A stretch of DNA of 64,000 nucleotides, from the NCBI GenBank assembly GCA_020725555.1, contig DYEU01000012.1, forward strand, positions 62,001-126,000. The letters run 5' to 3'. Source of the stretch: Desulfatibacillum sp. (GTDB taxonomy: Bacteria > Desulfobacterota > Desulfobacteria > Desulfobacterales > SpSt-501). Below are positions 16,559 to 24,880 of this stretch, piece by piece. The notes below the pieces were generated by a model. That model did no database searches. It was given only the letters and a program-made list of their open reading frames with translations, and was not told the DNA's origin. Every line of letters starts with the position of its first letter. The stretch's first letter is position 1. Position numbers and translations under genes: made by a program.

Positions 16559-17938
16559 ATGGCCCTGCCGGGAATCCCCGCAAGCCGCATCCAGCGCCTG
16601 AACGACCGGCCGCCCGTCCGCGGCCGCTTCGTCCTCTACTGGATGCAGCAGTCCCAGCGCGCGGAGGACAACCCCGCCCTCGAGTACGCCGCCGCCGAGG
16701 CGAACCGTCTCGATCTCCCCCTCGTCGCCGCCTTCGGCCTGACCGACGACTACCCCGAGGCGAATCTGCGCCATTACGCCTTCCTGCTCGAGGGGCTGGC
16801 CGAGGCGGCAAGGGCCCTCGAGCGCCGCGCCATCGCCTTCGTGCTGCGCCGGGGCTCGCCCCCGGAGGTCGCGCTCGCCCTCGGGCGCGAGGCGGCCCTC
16901 CTCGTCTGCGACCGGGGCTATCTCCGGCACCAGCGGGCCTGGCGGTCGCAGGTGGCCCGCGAGGCGGCCTGCCCCGTCGTCCAGGTCGAGGGCGATGTCG
17001 TCGTCCCCGTGGAGGAGGCCTCCGGCAAGGCCGAGATCGGCGCCCGCACCCTGCGGCCCAAGATCCGCAGGCTCCTCGAGGGGCATCTCGAGCTGCCGCC
17101 CGCGGTCGCCCTCCGGCGCCCGGCGCGGGGGCTGAAGCTCGCGGGGCTCGATGCCGCCGATCCCGAGGCGCTGCTCGCCGCTCTGGCCGTCGACCGCAGC
17201 GTCCCGCCCGTGCCGCGCTTTTTCCGCGGCGGGACGGCGGAGGCGAAGCGCCGCTTTGCGCGCTTTGTGCGCGAGCGGCTGCCCCGCTACGCCGCGCATC
17301 GCAACCAGCCCCAGACCGACGACGTCTCCGCGATCAGCCCCTATCTCCACTTCGGCCAGGTCTCGCCCGTCTGGCTTGCGCGCGCCGTGCGCGACGCCGC
17401 CGCCCCGCCCGAGGCGCGCGAGGCCTTCCTCGAGGAGCTGATCGTGCGCCGCGAGCTCGCCTGCAACTTCGTCTTCTACCGGCAGGACTACGACCGCTTC
17501 CGCGTCGTCCCCGACTGGGCCTGGAAGAGCCTCCGCCTCCACCGCCGCGACCCCCGGCCCCACCGCTACACGGCCGCGGAGCTCGAGGGCGCCCGCACCC
17601 ACGACCCCTACTGGAACGCCGCGATGCGCGAGATGGTCTGCACCGGCTTCATGCACAACGCGATGCGCATGTACTGGGGCAAGAAGATCCTCGAGTGGTC
17701 GCCGGACCCCGAGGAGGCCTTTGCCCTCACCCTCGCCCTCAACAACCGCTGGTTCCTCGACGGGCGCGACCCCAACTCCTTCGCCGGGGTCGCCTGGATC
17801 TACGGCATGCACGACCGCGCCTGGCCCGAGCGGCCGATTTTCGGCAAGGTGCGAACGATGACCGCCTCCGGGCTCGAGCGCAAGTGCGACATCGCGGCCT
17901 ACGTGCGCAAGGTGGAGGCCCTGTGCCGCGGCGGCTGA
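16559..17938 (+). CDS. phr: Class II CPD photolyase
   Basis: 459 residues. The early RFVLYWMQQSQRAEDNPALE and the C-terminal FAD region (TGFMHNAMRMYWGKKILEW, then NNRWFLDGRDPNSFAGVAWI and PIFGKVRTMT) are diagnostic of class II photolyases, which split cyclobutane pyrimidine dimers using FADH- and light. The length is normal. It follows the cytochrome gene by 25 bases and overlaps the next photolyase gene by 16 bases. Confidence 0.94.
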   Translation: MALPGIPASRIQRLNDRPPVRGRFVLYWMQQSQRAEDNPALEYAAAEANRLDLPLVAAFGLTDDYPEANLRHYAFLLEGLAEAARALERRAIAFVLRRGSPPEVALALGREAALLVCDRGYLRHQRAWRSQVAREAACPVVQVEGDVVVPVEEASGKAEIGARTLRPKIRRLLEGHLELPPAVALRRPARGLKLAGLDAADPEALLAALAVDRSVPPVPRFFRGGTAEAKRRFARFVRERLPRYAAHRNQPQTDDVSAISPYLHFGQVSPVWLARAVRDAAAPPEAREAFLEELIVRRELACNFVFYRQDYDRFRVVPDWAWKSLRLHRRDPRPHRYTAAELEGARTHDPYWNAAMREMVCTGFMHNAMRMYWGKKILEWSPDPEEAFALTLALNNRWFLDGRDPNSFAGVAWIYGMHDRAWPERPIFGKVRTMTASGLERKCDIAAYVRKVEALCRGG

Positions 17939-19512
17939 AGAAACCCGCCGCACCGCGGCGCGCGACCTCCCCGCCGACGCACACCCTGCGGCTCCTCCTG
18001 GGCGACCAGCTCAACCCGGACCACTCCTGGTTCGCCCGGCCCGACCCGGGCGTCCTCTACGTCCTGATGGAGGTGCGCCAGGAAACCGACTACGTCCTGC
18101 ACCACATCCAGAAGGTGGCCGGCTTCTTCGCCGCCATGCGCGCCTTTGCCCGGGAGCTTGCCGGCCGGGGGCACCGGGTGCGCTACCTCCGGCTCGACGA
18201 CCCCGAAAACGCGCAGCGCATCCCCGAAAACCTCCGCCGCCTGCTCGCCCGCGAGCGGGCCGGCCGCTTCGAGTACCTCCTGCCCGACGAGCTGCGCCTC
18301 GATGCCGAGCTCGCCCGCTTCGCCCGCACGCTCGCGATTCCCGCCGCGGCCCACGACACCGAGCACTTCCTGACCGGCCGGGAGGACCTCGCGCGGCTCT
18401 TCCCGGCCGGGGGGCGCTTTCTCCTCGAGACCTTCTACCGGCACATGCGCCGGCGCTTCGGGGTGCTCCTTTTGTCCGACGGGCGGCCGGCGGGCGGGAT
18501 GTGGAATTTCGACCGCGAAAACCGCCGGCCCTACGACGGCCGCACCCCGCCGCCCGAGCCGCTTGGCTTCGAAAACGACGTGCGGCCGATCACGGCCATG
18601 ATCCGCGACGCCGGGGTGCAGACCTTCGGGGAGATCGACCCCCGGCGGTTCCCCTGGCCGATCGACCGCGCCCAGGCGGAGCGGCTGCTCGCGCATTTCC
18701 TCGAACACGGCCTGCCCCGCTTCGGCACCTACCAGGACGCCATGAGCTCCGCGCACTGGGCGCTCTTCCACAGCCGGCTCTCGTTCGCCCTCAACGTGAA
18801 GCTGCTCCACCCGATGAGGGTCATCCGGGCCGCGCTCGATGCCCACGAGGCGGACCCGGCACGCGTCGGGATCGCCCAGGTCGAGGGCTTCGTGCGCCAG
18901 ATCCTCGGCTGGCGGGAGTACATGCGGGGGGTCTACTGGGCGCTCATGCCGGGGCTGGAGCGGGCGAACGCCCTCGGCCACGACCGCCCGCTGCCGGCGT
19001 TCTACTGGAGCGGGGAGACGGGGATGCGCTGCGTCGCCGCGGTCGTGCGCCAGTCGCTCGCGCGGGCCTGGGCGCATCACATCCAGCGGCTGATGGTCAC
19101 CGGGAATTTCGCGCTGCTGGCCGGCGTCCATCCCGACGAGGTCGACGCCTGGTATCTCGGCGTCTACATCGACGCCGTCCAGTGGGTGGAACTGCCCAAC
19201 ACGCGCGCCATGAGCCAGTTCGCCGACGGCGGCCGGGTGGCGACCAAGCCCTACGTCTCCGCGGCGAACTACCTCCGCCGCATGAGCGACTACTGCGAGG
19301 GGTGCCGCTACGACCCGGCGCAGCGGACGGGCGAGAGGGCCTGCCCCTTCAACGCGCTCTACTGGGACTTCTTTCACCGCCACCGCGGGCTCCTGGGCCG
19401 GAACCCGCGCCTTGCGCTCGTCTACCGCGGTCTCGACCGGATGGGGGCCGCGGCGCGGCGGGAGCTGCTCGACCACGCCGGCCGCCTGCGCGCCGGGCTC
19501 GAGCGCCTCTGA
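17923..19512 (+). CDS. Iron-sulfur bacterial cryptochrome/(6-4) photolyase (PhrB/FeS-BCP type)
   Basis: 529 residues from a GTG preceded by GGAGG, inside the end of the class II gene in another frame. The N-terminal domain (LRLLLGDQLNPDHSWF) is the photolyase-related Rossmann domain and the FAD domain carries GMWNFDRENRRPYDG, ILGWREYMRGVYW and LPNTRAMSQFADGG. Four cysteines at 370, 458, 461 and 474 have the same spacing (88, 3, 13) as the [4Fe-4S] ligands of Agrobacterium PhrB. Members repair (6-4) photoproducts or act as photoreceptors. The tandem with a CPD photolyase gives both main repair activities in one transcript. Confidence 0.93.
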   Translation: MPRRLKKPAAPRRATSPPTHTLRLLLGDQLNPDHSWFARPDPGVLYVLMEVRQETDYVLHHIQKVAGFFAAMRAFARELAGRGHRVRYLRLDDPENAQRIPENLRRLLARERAGRFEYLLPDELRLDAELARFARTLAIPAAAHDTEHFLTGREDLARLFPAGGRFLLETFYRHMRRRFGVLLLSDGRPAGGMWNFDRENRRPYDGRTPPPEPLGFENDVRPITAMIRDAGVQTFGEIDPRRFPWPIDRAQAERLLAHFLEHGLPRFGTYQDAMSSAHWALFHSRLSFALNVKLLHPMRVIRAALDAHEADPARVGIAQVEGFVRQILGWREYMRGVYWALMPGLERANALGHDRPLPAFYWSGETGMRCVAAVVRQSLARAWAHHIQRLMVTGNFALLAGVHPDEVDAWYLGVYIDAVQWVELPNTRAMSQFADGGRVATKPYVSAANYLRRMSDYCEGCRYDPAQRTGERACPFNALYWDFFHRHRGLLGRNPRLALVYRGLDRMGAAARRELLDHAGRLRAGLERL

Positions 19513-19536
19513 GGCCTCTTCGGGGGGGTCGGGGAC

Positions 19537-20073
19537 CTATCGGCGGCGTTCGTCGCGGGTGGCGGCGGGCACCCGGGCCGTGCGCCACAGGAGCAGCCCG
19601 CGCCGCAGGGCGAGGAACAGGGCCGCGGCGAAGGCGAGCACGCCGTCGAGGGGGCTGCTTTTCAGCGCCATGCGGGTCACCTCGCCCCAGCCCGTCGAGC
19701 CCTGCGAGAAAAAGGTCGCCAGCGGCCAGAACCAGGAGACCCCGGAGGAGGAGAGCGCCGCATCCGCGGCGACGTGCGAGGCCACGAGCAGAAAGGCGGC
19801 CCCGCAGCCGATCCGCGGCAGCCCCCGCCAGCGGTGGGCCGCGCGGGCATAAAGGAAAGCGGCCCCCAGGGCGAAGAGCAGGCTGTGGGTGGGCCCGCGG
19901 TGGAAGGCGCTCCCGTTCCAGGCCCAGAGGAGGCCGAGAAAGACGTCGATGTCGGGCAGGTTGGCGAGCACGGCGGCGGCGAGCGGCGTCTTCCAGTCCT
20001 CGAAGGCCGAGCGGTTCGTTGCGCCCTCGTAGAGCGCAAGCCCGATCGCCGTGTGTCCCAGGGGAAGCGGCAT
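19537..20073 (-). CDS. YdjM/DUF457-type membrane-bound metal-dependent hydrolase
   Basis: 178 residues from ATG at 20073, chosen because MPLPLGHTAIGLALYEGA is the family's usual beginning; the frame is open further upstream but has no family features there, and a GGAGGG ribosome-binding site precedes 20073. Motifs ANLPDIDVFLGL, HRGPTHSLLFALG and ASHVAADAALSS supply the conserved metal-binding Asp and His residues, and four or five hydrophobic segments place it in the inner membrane. It converges on the photolyase gene with 24 bases between. Confidence 0.87.
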   Translation of the reverse strand: MPLPLGHTAIGLALYEGATNRSAFEDWKTPLAAAVLANLPDIDVFLGLLWAWNGSAFHRGPTHSLLFALGAAFLYARAAHRWRGLPRIGCGAAFLLVASHVAADAALSSSGVSWFWPLATFFSQGSTGWGEVTRMALKSSPLDGVLAFAAALFLALRRGLLLWRTARVPAATRDERRR

Positions 20074-20280
20074 GGTGCGGGTGACCCTCCTTTGCGCCGG
20101 CCGCGGGCGCACGCCCGCCGGCCCGTACGGCAGTCCCTTCAATGCAGAATGCATGCCACGCCCCGCGGCTGCCGGCAAAAGAAGATCCTGAATCATTTCA
20201 GAGTGTTTTTTGGAAAGCCGCACCGCCCCGGAAGAGGGGCTTCGATCGGCCTGGGTAGGGTTCCTCCGTTTTCGGGGCAA

Positions 20281-20397
20281 TCACCCACCCAGTTGAACGA
20301 CCAGGCGCACCGTCCCGGCCAGGAGCAGGGCGCCGCCGAGCCCTGCGGCCCAGAGGGCCGCAAACCAGACCCACTGCCGCTTAGTAGCCGCTTTCAT
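20281..20397 (-). CDS. DUF2474 cytochrome bd microprotein
   Basis: A 38-residue protein with a basic N-terminus (MKAATKRQWVWFAALWAAG) and one membrane segment. The size, the W-x-W-F-x-A-L-W pattern and the position directly after the bd oxidase subunit II gene fit DUF2474, the small subunit that goes with CioAB-type oxidases much as CydX does with CydAB. It overlaps the end of cioB by 17 bases, indicating translational coupling. Confidence 0.85.
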   Translation of the reverse strand: MKAATKRQWVWFAALWAAGLGGALLLAGTVRLVVQLGG

Positions 20398-21403
20398 GGG
20401 AGGCTTTGCCCCGGAAGACATGATAGCAGTAGGCCGTGTAGGCGAGCACGATCGGCAGCAGGACCACGGTCCCGACAAGGAGCAGCGATTGCGAGGGCCC
20501 GGCCGCGGCCGCCTGGCGGAAGCTCACCTCGTAGGGCACGGCGTAGGGGTAGAGGCTGATGCCCAGGCCCAGGTAGGCGGTCAGGAAGACGCCGATCGCG
20601 CACAAAAAGGGCCGCACCTCGCGCTGCGACGACCGCAGGTCGCGGGCGATGAGCAGGATCAGGACCAGGCTCGCCGTGGGGATCGGGGCGAGGTAGAAGA
20701 GGTTGGGGATCGTCCACCAGAGGGCGCGGATGTCGGGGTTGATGAAGGGCATGCTCACGCTCACGATCGCCAGAAACACGGCCACCCAGCCGAGGGCGTA
20801 GACCGCCGCGTTCCGGGCCCAGGCCTGGGTGAGGCCCTCGGTCTTCATGACCGTCCAGGTGGCGCCGAGGAGGGCGTAGCCGAAGACGAGCGCGACGCCG
20901 GTCATCACGCTGTAGCCGTTCAACCAGTCGAAGGCGCCGCCGGCGAAGCTGCGCCCCTCGACGGGGATCCCCTGGACCACGGCGCCGATGATCGTGCCCT
21001 GCATGAAGGCCGCGGCGAGCGAGCCGAAGTGGAAGGCGTGGTCCCACAGGCCGCGTTTGCCCGGGGGCGCCTTGAAGCGGAACTCGAAGGCGACCCCGCG
21101 GAAGATCAGCCCGAGCAGCATGGCGATCACCGGGACGTAGAGCGCGGGCATGAGGATCGCGTAAGCCAAGGGAAAGGCGGCGAAGAGCCCGCCGCCGCCG
21201 AGGATGAGCCAGGTCTCGTTTCCGTCCCAGAAGGGGGCGATCGAGTTCATCATGCGGTTGCGGCACTCCTCGGAGGGCGCGAAGGGGAAGAGGATCCCCA
21301 CGCCCAGGTCGAAGCCGTCGAGGACGATGTAGAGGAGAACCGCGACGAGGATCAGTCCGTACCAGACGAGCGGCAGGTCGACCAGATGCTCCAGGCTGAA
21401 CAT
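20381..21403 (-). CDS. cydB: Cytochrome bd-type quinol oxidase subunit II
   Basis: 340 residues, eight or nine membrane segments. The segment MFSLEHLVDLPLVWYGLILV and the following DGFDLGVGILFPFAPS then PFWDGNETWLILGGGGLFAAF are the standard CydB/CioB signatures. It pairs with subunit I, 34 bases upstream, to form the quinol oxidase that reduces O2 to water without pumping protons. Lower-case naming cioB would be equally justified. Confidence 0.96.
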   Translation of the reverse strand: MFSLEHLVDLPLVWYGLILVAVLLYIVLDGFDLGVGILFPFAPSEECRNRMMNSIAPFWDGNETWLILGGGGLFAAFPLAYAILMPALYVPVIAMLLGLIFRGVAFEFRFKAPPGKRGLWDHAFHFGSLAAAFMQGTIIGAVVQGIPVEGRSFAGGAFDWLNGYSVMTGVALVFGYALLGATWTVMKTEGLTQAWARNAAVYALGWVAVFLAIVSVSMPFINPDIRALWWTIPNLFYLAPIPTASLVLILLIARDLRSSQREVRPFLCAIGVFLTAYLGLGISLYPYAVPYEVSFRQAAAAGPSQSLLLVGTVVLLPIVLAYTAYCYHVFRGKASHESGY

Positions 21404-21437
21404 GGCGTGCCTGTCTCCTTTCCCGGCCGTTTGGGCT

Positions 21438-22820
21438 TCAGGCCGCGCCGGTGACGAGCGGCGGCTTCTCGATCCCGTGGTCGCCGTAGGTCGGCTCCTC
21501 GAGCGCCTGCGGGCCCTTGCCGATCAGGTGCAGGATGTAATAGCTGCCGGCCCCGAAGACGAAGGTGTAGACGACGAGAAAGGCGGCCAGGGAGACGGCG
21601 ATCGGGGCGGCCGTGACCGGCGAGGCGCTCTGCGCCGTGCGCAGCACCCCGTAGACGATCCAGGGCTGGCGTCCCACCTCGGTCACGAACCAGCCGGCGA
21701 GCACGGCGAGGAACCCCGCGGGGGTGAGGGCCATGCACCAGAGCTGGAAGGCGCGCGAGTCGAAGAGCCGGCGGCGGAAATAGAGCACCGCGGCGGCCGC
21801 GCCGGTGGCGATCATGAGCAGCCCCAGCCCCACCATGAGGCGGAAGGTCCAGAACACCCAGGCGACCGGCGGCCGCTCGTCGCGCGGCCAGGCCTTGAGC
21901 CCCTTCACCTCCCCGTTCCAGTCGTGGGTGAGGATGAGGCTGGAGAGCTTGGGGATCTCGAGGCTGAAGCGGGTCTCCTCGCGCGCCTCGTCGGGCCAGC
22001 CGAAGAGGACGAGCGGGGCCCCGCGCTGGGTTTCCCAGAGGCCCTCCATGGCGGAGACCTTGACCGGCTGGTGGGCGAGCGTGTTCAGCCCGTGGAGGTC
22101 GCCGAAGACGAGCTGCAGCGGGGCGACGAAGACCGCCATGATCATCGCCATGCCGAACATGACGCGGGCGTGGGGCACGTGGCGGCCGCGGAAGAGATAC
22201 CAGGCGCCGATGCCCGCGACCGTGAAGGCCGTCGTGAGATAGGCCGCGGTCACCATGTGCACGAAGCGGTAGGGGAAGGAGGGGTTGAAGACGGCCTCGA
22301 CCCACGAGGTCGGATGGAGCAGGCCGTCCGGCCCCACGCGGAAGCCCGCGGGCGTCTGCATCCAGCTGTTGGCCGCGAGGATCCAGAAGGCCGAGACGAG
22401 GGTGCCCAGGGCCACGATCACGGTGGCGGCGAAGTGCATCCGCCGGCTCACGCGGTTCCAGCCGAAGAGCATGATCCCGAGGAAGGAGGCCTCGAGGAAG
22501 AAGGCGGTCAGCACCTCGTAGCCCAGGAGCGGGCCGAGGACGTTTCCGCCGCGGTCGGCGAAGACCGACCAGTTCGTGCCGAACTGGAAGGAGAGCACCA
22601 CCCCGGAGACCACCCCCATGCCGAAGGTCACGGCGAAGATCTTGACCCACATGCGGTAGACCTCGGCGTAGACGGGCTTTCCGGTGCGCAGCCAGCGCCA
22701 CTCGAGCACGGCGAGCCAGCTCGCCAGCCCGATCGTAAAGGCGGGGAAGACGATGTGGAAGGACACCGTGAAGGCGAACTGGATCCGGGCGAGGAGCAGG
22801 GCATCCATGGCCTCGAACAT
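21438..22820 (-). CDS. cydA: Cytochrome bd-type quinol oxidase subunit I (CioA-like)
   Basis: 460 residues, nine membrane segments. The heme b595 histidine lies in SFHIVFPAFTIGLASWL (about residue 20), and the GRQPWIVYG motif follows the quinol-binding loop. The total length and the short region between helices 6 and 7 fit the cyanide-insensitive CioA branch more than the long-loop E. coli CydA. ATG at 22820 is preceded by GAGGTGACCC; a second ATG at 22808 is possible. First gene of the cioAB-DUF2474 operon. Confidence 0.95.
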   Translation of the reverse strand: MFEAMDALLLARIQFAFTVSFHIVFPAFTIGLASWLAVLEWRWLRTGKPVYAEVYRMWVKIFAVTFGMGVVSGVVLSFQFGTNWSVFADRGGNVLGPLLGYEVLTAFFLEASFLGIMLFGWNRVSRRMHFAATVIVALGTLVSAFWILAANSWMQTPAGFRVGPDGLLHPTSWVEAVFNPSFPYRFVHMVTAAYLTTAFTVAGIGAWYLFRGRHVPHARVMFGMAMIMAVFVAPLQLVFGDLHGLNTLAHQPVKVSAMEGLWETQRGAPLVLFGWPDEAREETRFSLEIPKLSSLILTHDWNGEVKGLKAWPRDERPPVAWVFWTFRLMVGLGLLMIATGAAAAVLYFRRRLFDSRAFQLWCMALTPAGFLAVLAGWFVTEVGRQPWIVYGVLRTAQSASPVTAAPIAVSLAAFLVVYTFVFGAGSYYILHLIGKGPQALEEPTYGDHGIEKPPLVTGAA

Positions 22821-22877
22821 GGGTCACCTCGGGGATGGGGGCGTTGCGGGGGAGGGTGTCAACCGGTCCTCGGTTGT

Positions 22878-22906
22878 GGTATGCAGGAATCCGCAGACCG
22901 TGTCAA
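22878..22906 (-). promoter_or_regulatory. Candidate promoter of the cioAB operon
   Basis: Minus-strand TTGACA (22901-22906), 17-base spacer, CATACC (22878-22883). The -35 is perfect and the -10 weak. It lies about 60 bases upstream of the cydA start. Confidence 0.4.
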
Positions 22907-22942
22907 GCCCAGCGGGGCCGCCTGCGGCCCCAGGAGGGACCC

Positions 22943-23131
22943 ATGAGCCAAACCCCGGAGCCTTCCCTGTATGTCCGCGTGCGCGACGGCGCGGGAAACG
23001 AGTTCGTCTGCCCGATCGAGGCCCTGAAGGACATCCGCGAGGTCCCCGATGAGATCCTCGACCGCTGTGTGGACGACGCCACCGTCGGCCGCTACGCGGG
23101 CAACATCACCGTGGGCAAGCCCCCCGCCTGA
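22943..23131 (+). CDS. Small conserved-type protein of unknown function
   Basis: 62 residues beginning MSQTPEPSLYVRVRDGAGNE and containing FVCPIEALKDIREVPDEILD then CVDDATVGRYAGNITV. A strong ribosome-binding site (AGGAGGGACCC) and a balanced, acidic composition argue that it is a real gene. It has two cysteines (residues 23 and 42). It stands alone between divergent cioA and a convergent SDR gene. I cannot assign a family. Confidence 0.72.
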   Translation: MSQTPEPSLYVRVRDGAGNEFVCPIEALKDIREVPDEILDRCVDDATVGRYAGNITVGKPPA

Positions 23132-23177
23132 AAGGGGAGGCCCCCCGCGGATCCGGCCTGCCGGCCGCGCACCCCGC

Positions 23178-23879
23178 TCAGGCGAAGAGCCGGAGCGCCC
23201 CCAGGCCGCCGTCCATGCGCAGGATCTGGCCCGTGATCGAGCGGGCGGCGTCGGAGAGCAGGAAGAGGGCCGCCTGGGCGACCTCGGCCGCGGTGCCGAC
23301 GCGCTTGAGGGGGTGCCGCTCGGCGGCGGCCTTGCGCCGCGCCTCGTCGCGGAGCAGCGGCGCGGCCAGCGGCGTGTCCGTGAGCGAGGGGGCGATCGCG
23401 TTCACGCGGATCCGCGGGGCGAGCTCGGCCGCGAGCGCGCGGGTCAGCCCCTCGAGCGCGCCCTTGGCGCCGGCGATCGAGGCGTGCAGGGGCATGCCGG
23501 TGGCGACGGCGACGGTGCTGAAGAGCACGACCGCGGCCCCGGCCTCCGAGGCCTTGAGCCGCGGCAGGGCGGCGGCGAGCACGCGGACCGCCCCCAGGTA
23601 GTTCACCTCGAGATCCTCGAGAAACTCCTCCCGCGACAGCCGCGCGAAGGGCTTTAGCCGGATCGTGCCCGGGCAGTAGACGAGACCCGCCAGCGCCGCG
23701 GGCAGCCGCTCGGGCGGGAGATCCTCCCGGGTGACGTCGAGGGGGATGTGTTCGCTGCCCGGCGGGCCGGGCCGCCGGCAGGCGGCCAGCACCCGGGCCC
23801 CCGCGCGCACGAGCCCGAGGGCGATCTCCCGTCCGATCCCGGAGCTCGCCCCCACCACGAGAACCGCGCCTTCCTTCAT
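23178..23879 (-). CDS. SDR family protein lacking the catalytic tyrosine
   Basis: 233 residues. The glycine motif VVGASSGIGREIALGL (about 8-23) and the ending ITGQILRMDGGLG are typical of classical short-chain dehydrogenases, and the catalytic serine is in VVLFSTVAVATG (Ser121). At the YxxxK site the sequence reads IAGAK: Lys139 is kept and the tyrosine is replaced by Ile135. It may therefore bind NAD(P)H without ordinary ketone reduction, or use another acid. It ends a minus-strand cluster with the epimerase and NAD kinase genes, 12 bases after the epimerase. Confidence 0.88.
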   Translation of the reverse strand: MKEGAVLVVGASSGIGREIALGLVRAGARVLAACRRPGPPGSEHIPLDVTREDLPPERLPAALAGLVYCPGTIRLKPFARLSREEFLEDLEVNYLGAVRVLAAALPRLKASEAGAAVVLFSTVAVATGMPLHASIAGAKGALEGLTRALAAELAPRIRVNAIAPSLTDTPLAAPLLRDEARRKAAAERHPLKRVGTAAEVAQAALFLLSDAARSITGQILRMDGGLGALRLFA

Positions 23880-23891
23880 CCGATGCCTCCT

Positions 23892-24869
23892 TCAGCAGTT
23901 GTCTTTCATGGAGGGAAGCCAGCAGTAGGCGACCGACTCCGCGACCGCGGCCGGGATCCCCTCCCGCACGCTGGGGTAGAGGGGCTCGATGCCGAGGAGC
24001 CGCGAAAGCGTCCCCGGCACCACCGGCAGGTTCAGGTTCCAGGCGCGCACGGCGCCCGCGGAGTAGAGCCCCGGCCGGCTGCGGAAGAGGCGCAGCCCGT
24101 CGAGGAGCAAGGCCGCCGCCAGCGCCGCCCGCCGCGGGACCCGGATCACGCGCAGCCGGGGGTAGGAGGCCTGCACGATCTCGAAAAAGCGGTTCCATGA
24201 GCAGGACGCCTCGTCGGCCACGACGAAGGCGCCCTCGAGGCCGCCCTCGGCCGCGGCAACGAGCGCGCGCGCCGCGTCGCGCACGTGCAGGTGGCCGTAG
24301 AGGTTGTCGCCGCGGCCGGGAAAGAGCATCCAGCCGCGGCGGGCCTCCTCGAAGAAGAGGCTTCGCGCGCCGTAGGTGTGCGGCAGCCGCAGCGAGACAA
24401 AGCGCATGCCCGCCGCGGCCGCGCCGCGGGCGAGCAGGCGCTCGGCCTCGAGCTTCGCCCGGCCGTAGCCCAGCACCGGCGCGGCGGGTGTGGCGAAGTC
24501 GACCGGCCGCTCCCCGCCGGGGTAGACGAGGAGGCTTCCGCCGTAGACCAGGGTCTTCACCCCCGCCGCCGCCGCGGCGTCGAGGAGATGGCGTGAGCCC
24601 TCGACGATCGAGGGCCGGACGATGCGGTAGGCGACGAAGGAGGCGACCGCCGCGAGGTGGATCACCGTGTCGACGCCGGCGACGGCGGCGCGCAGGCTTG
24701 CGGGGTCGAGGAGGTCGCCCGTCACCGTCTCGCCCGCCACGCCGCGCAGGACCAGGCCGCGGAGCGGGCGCCGCACGAGCATGCGCGGCTCGAGGCCGCG
24801 CTCGTTCAACACCCGCGCCACCTCGTAGCCGATGAACCCGGTCGCCCCGGTCAGCAGCACCCGGCGCAT
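23892..24869 (-). CDS. Extended SDR: NAD-dependent epimerase/dehydratase family
   Basis: 325 residues. It begins RRVLLTGATGFIGYEVARVL (dinucleotide binding), then VAGVDTVIHLAAVASFVAY, and has an intact catalytic pair in YGRAKLEAERLL (Y-x3-K). Family members act on nucleotide sugars, hopanoid precursors or 3-beta-hydroxysteroids; similarity in the middle (HLHVRDAARALVAAAEGG) suits the dihydroflavonol-4-reductase-like branch. It follows the NAD kinase gene by 11 bases, the SDR gene follows it by 12. Confidence 0.88.
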   Translation of the reverse strand: MRRVLLTGATGFIGYEVARVLNERGLEPRMLVRRPLRGLVLRGVAGETVTGDLLDPASLRAAVAGVDTVIHLAAVASFVAYRIVRPSIVEGSRHLLDAAAAAGVKTLVYGGSLLVYPGGERPVDFATPAAPVLGYGRAKLEAERLLARGAAAAGMRFVSLRLPHTYGARSLFFEEARRGWMLFPGRGDNLYGHLHVRDAARALVAAAEGGLEGAFVVADEASCSWNRFFEIVQASYPRLRVIRVPRRAALAAALLLDGLRLFRSRPGLYSAGAVRAWNLNLPVVPGTLSRLLGIEPLYPSVREGIPAAVAESVAYCWLPSMKDNC

Positions 24870-24880
24870 GCGGCCGCCGC

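Noticed and set aside
20074-20280. Upstream extension of the DUF457 hydrolase or a separate small gene
   Set aside because: The frame is open but has no family-like sequence and no ribosome-binding site; the ATG at 20073 fits the family. The gap shows nothing else convincing.
22857-22862. A second minus-strand TTGACA before cydA
   Set aside because: No A/T-rich -10 element lies 16-18 bases downstream (CCCATC only).
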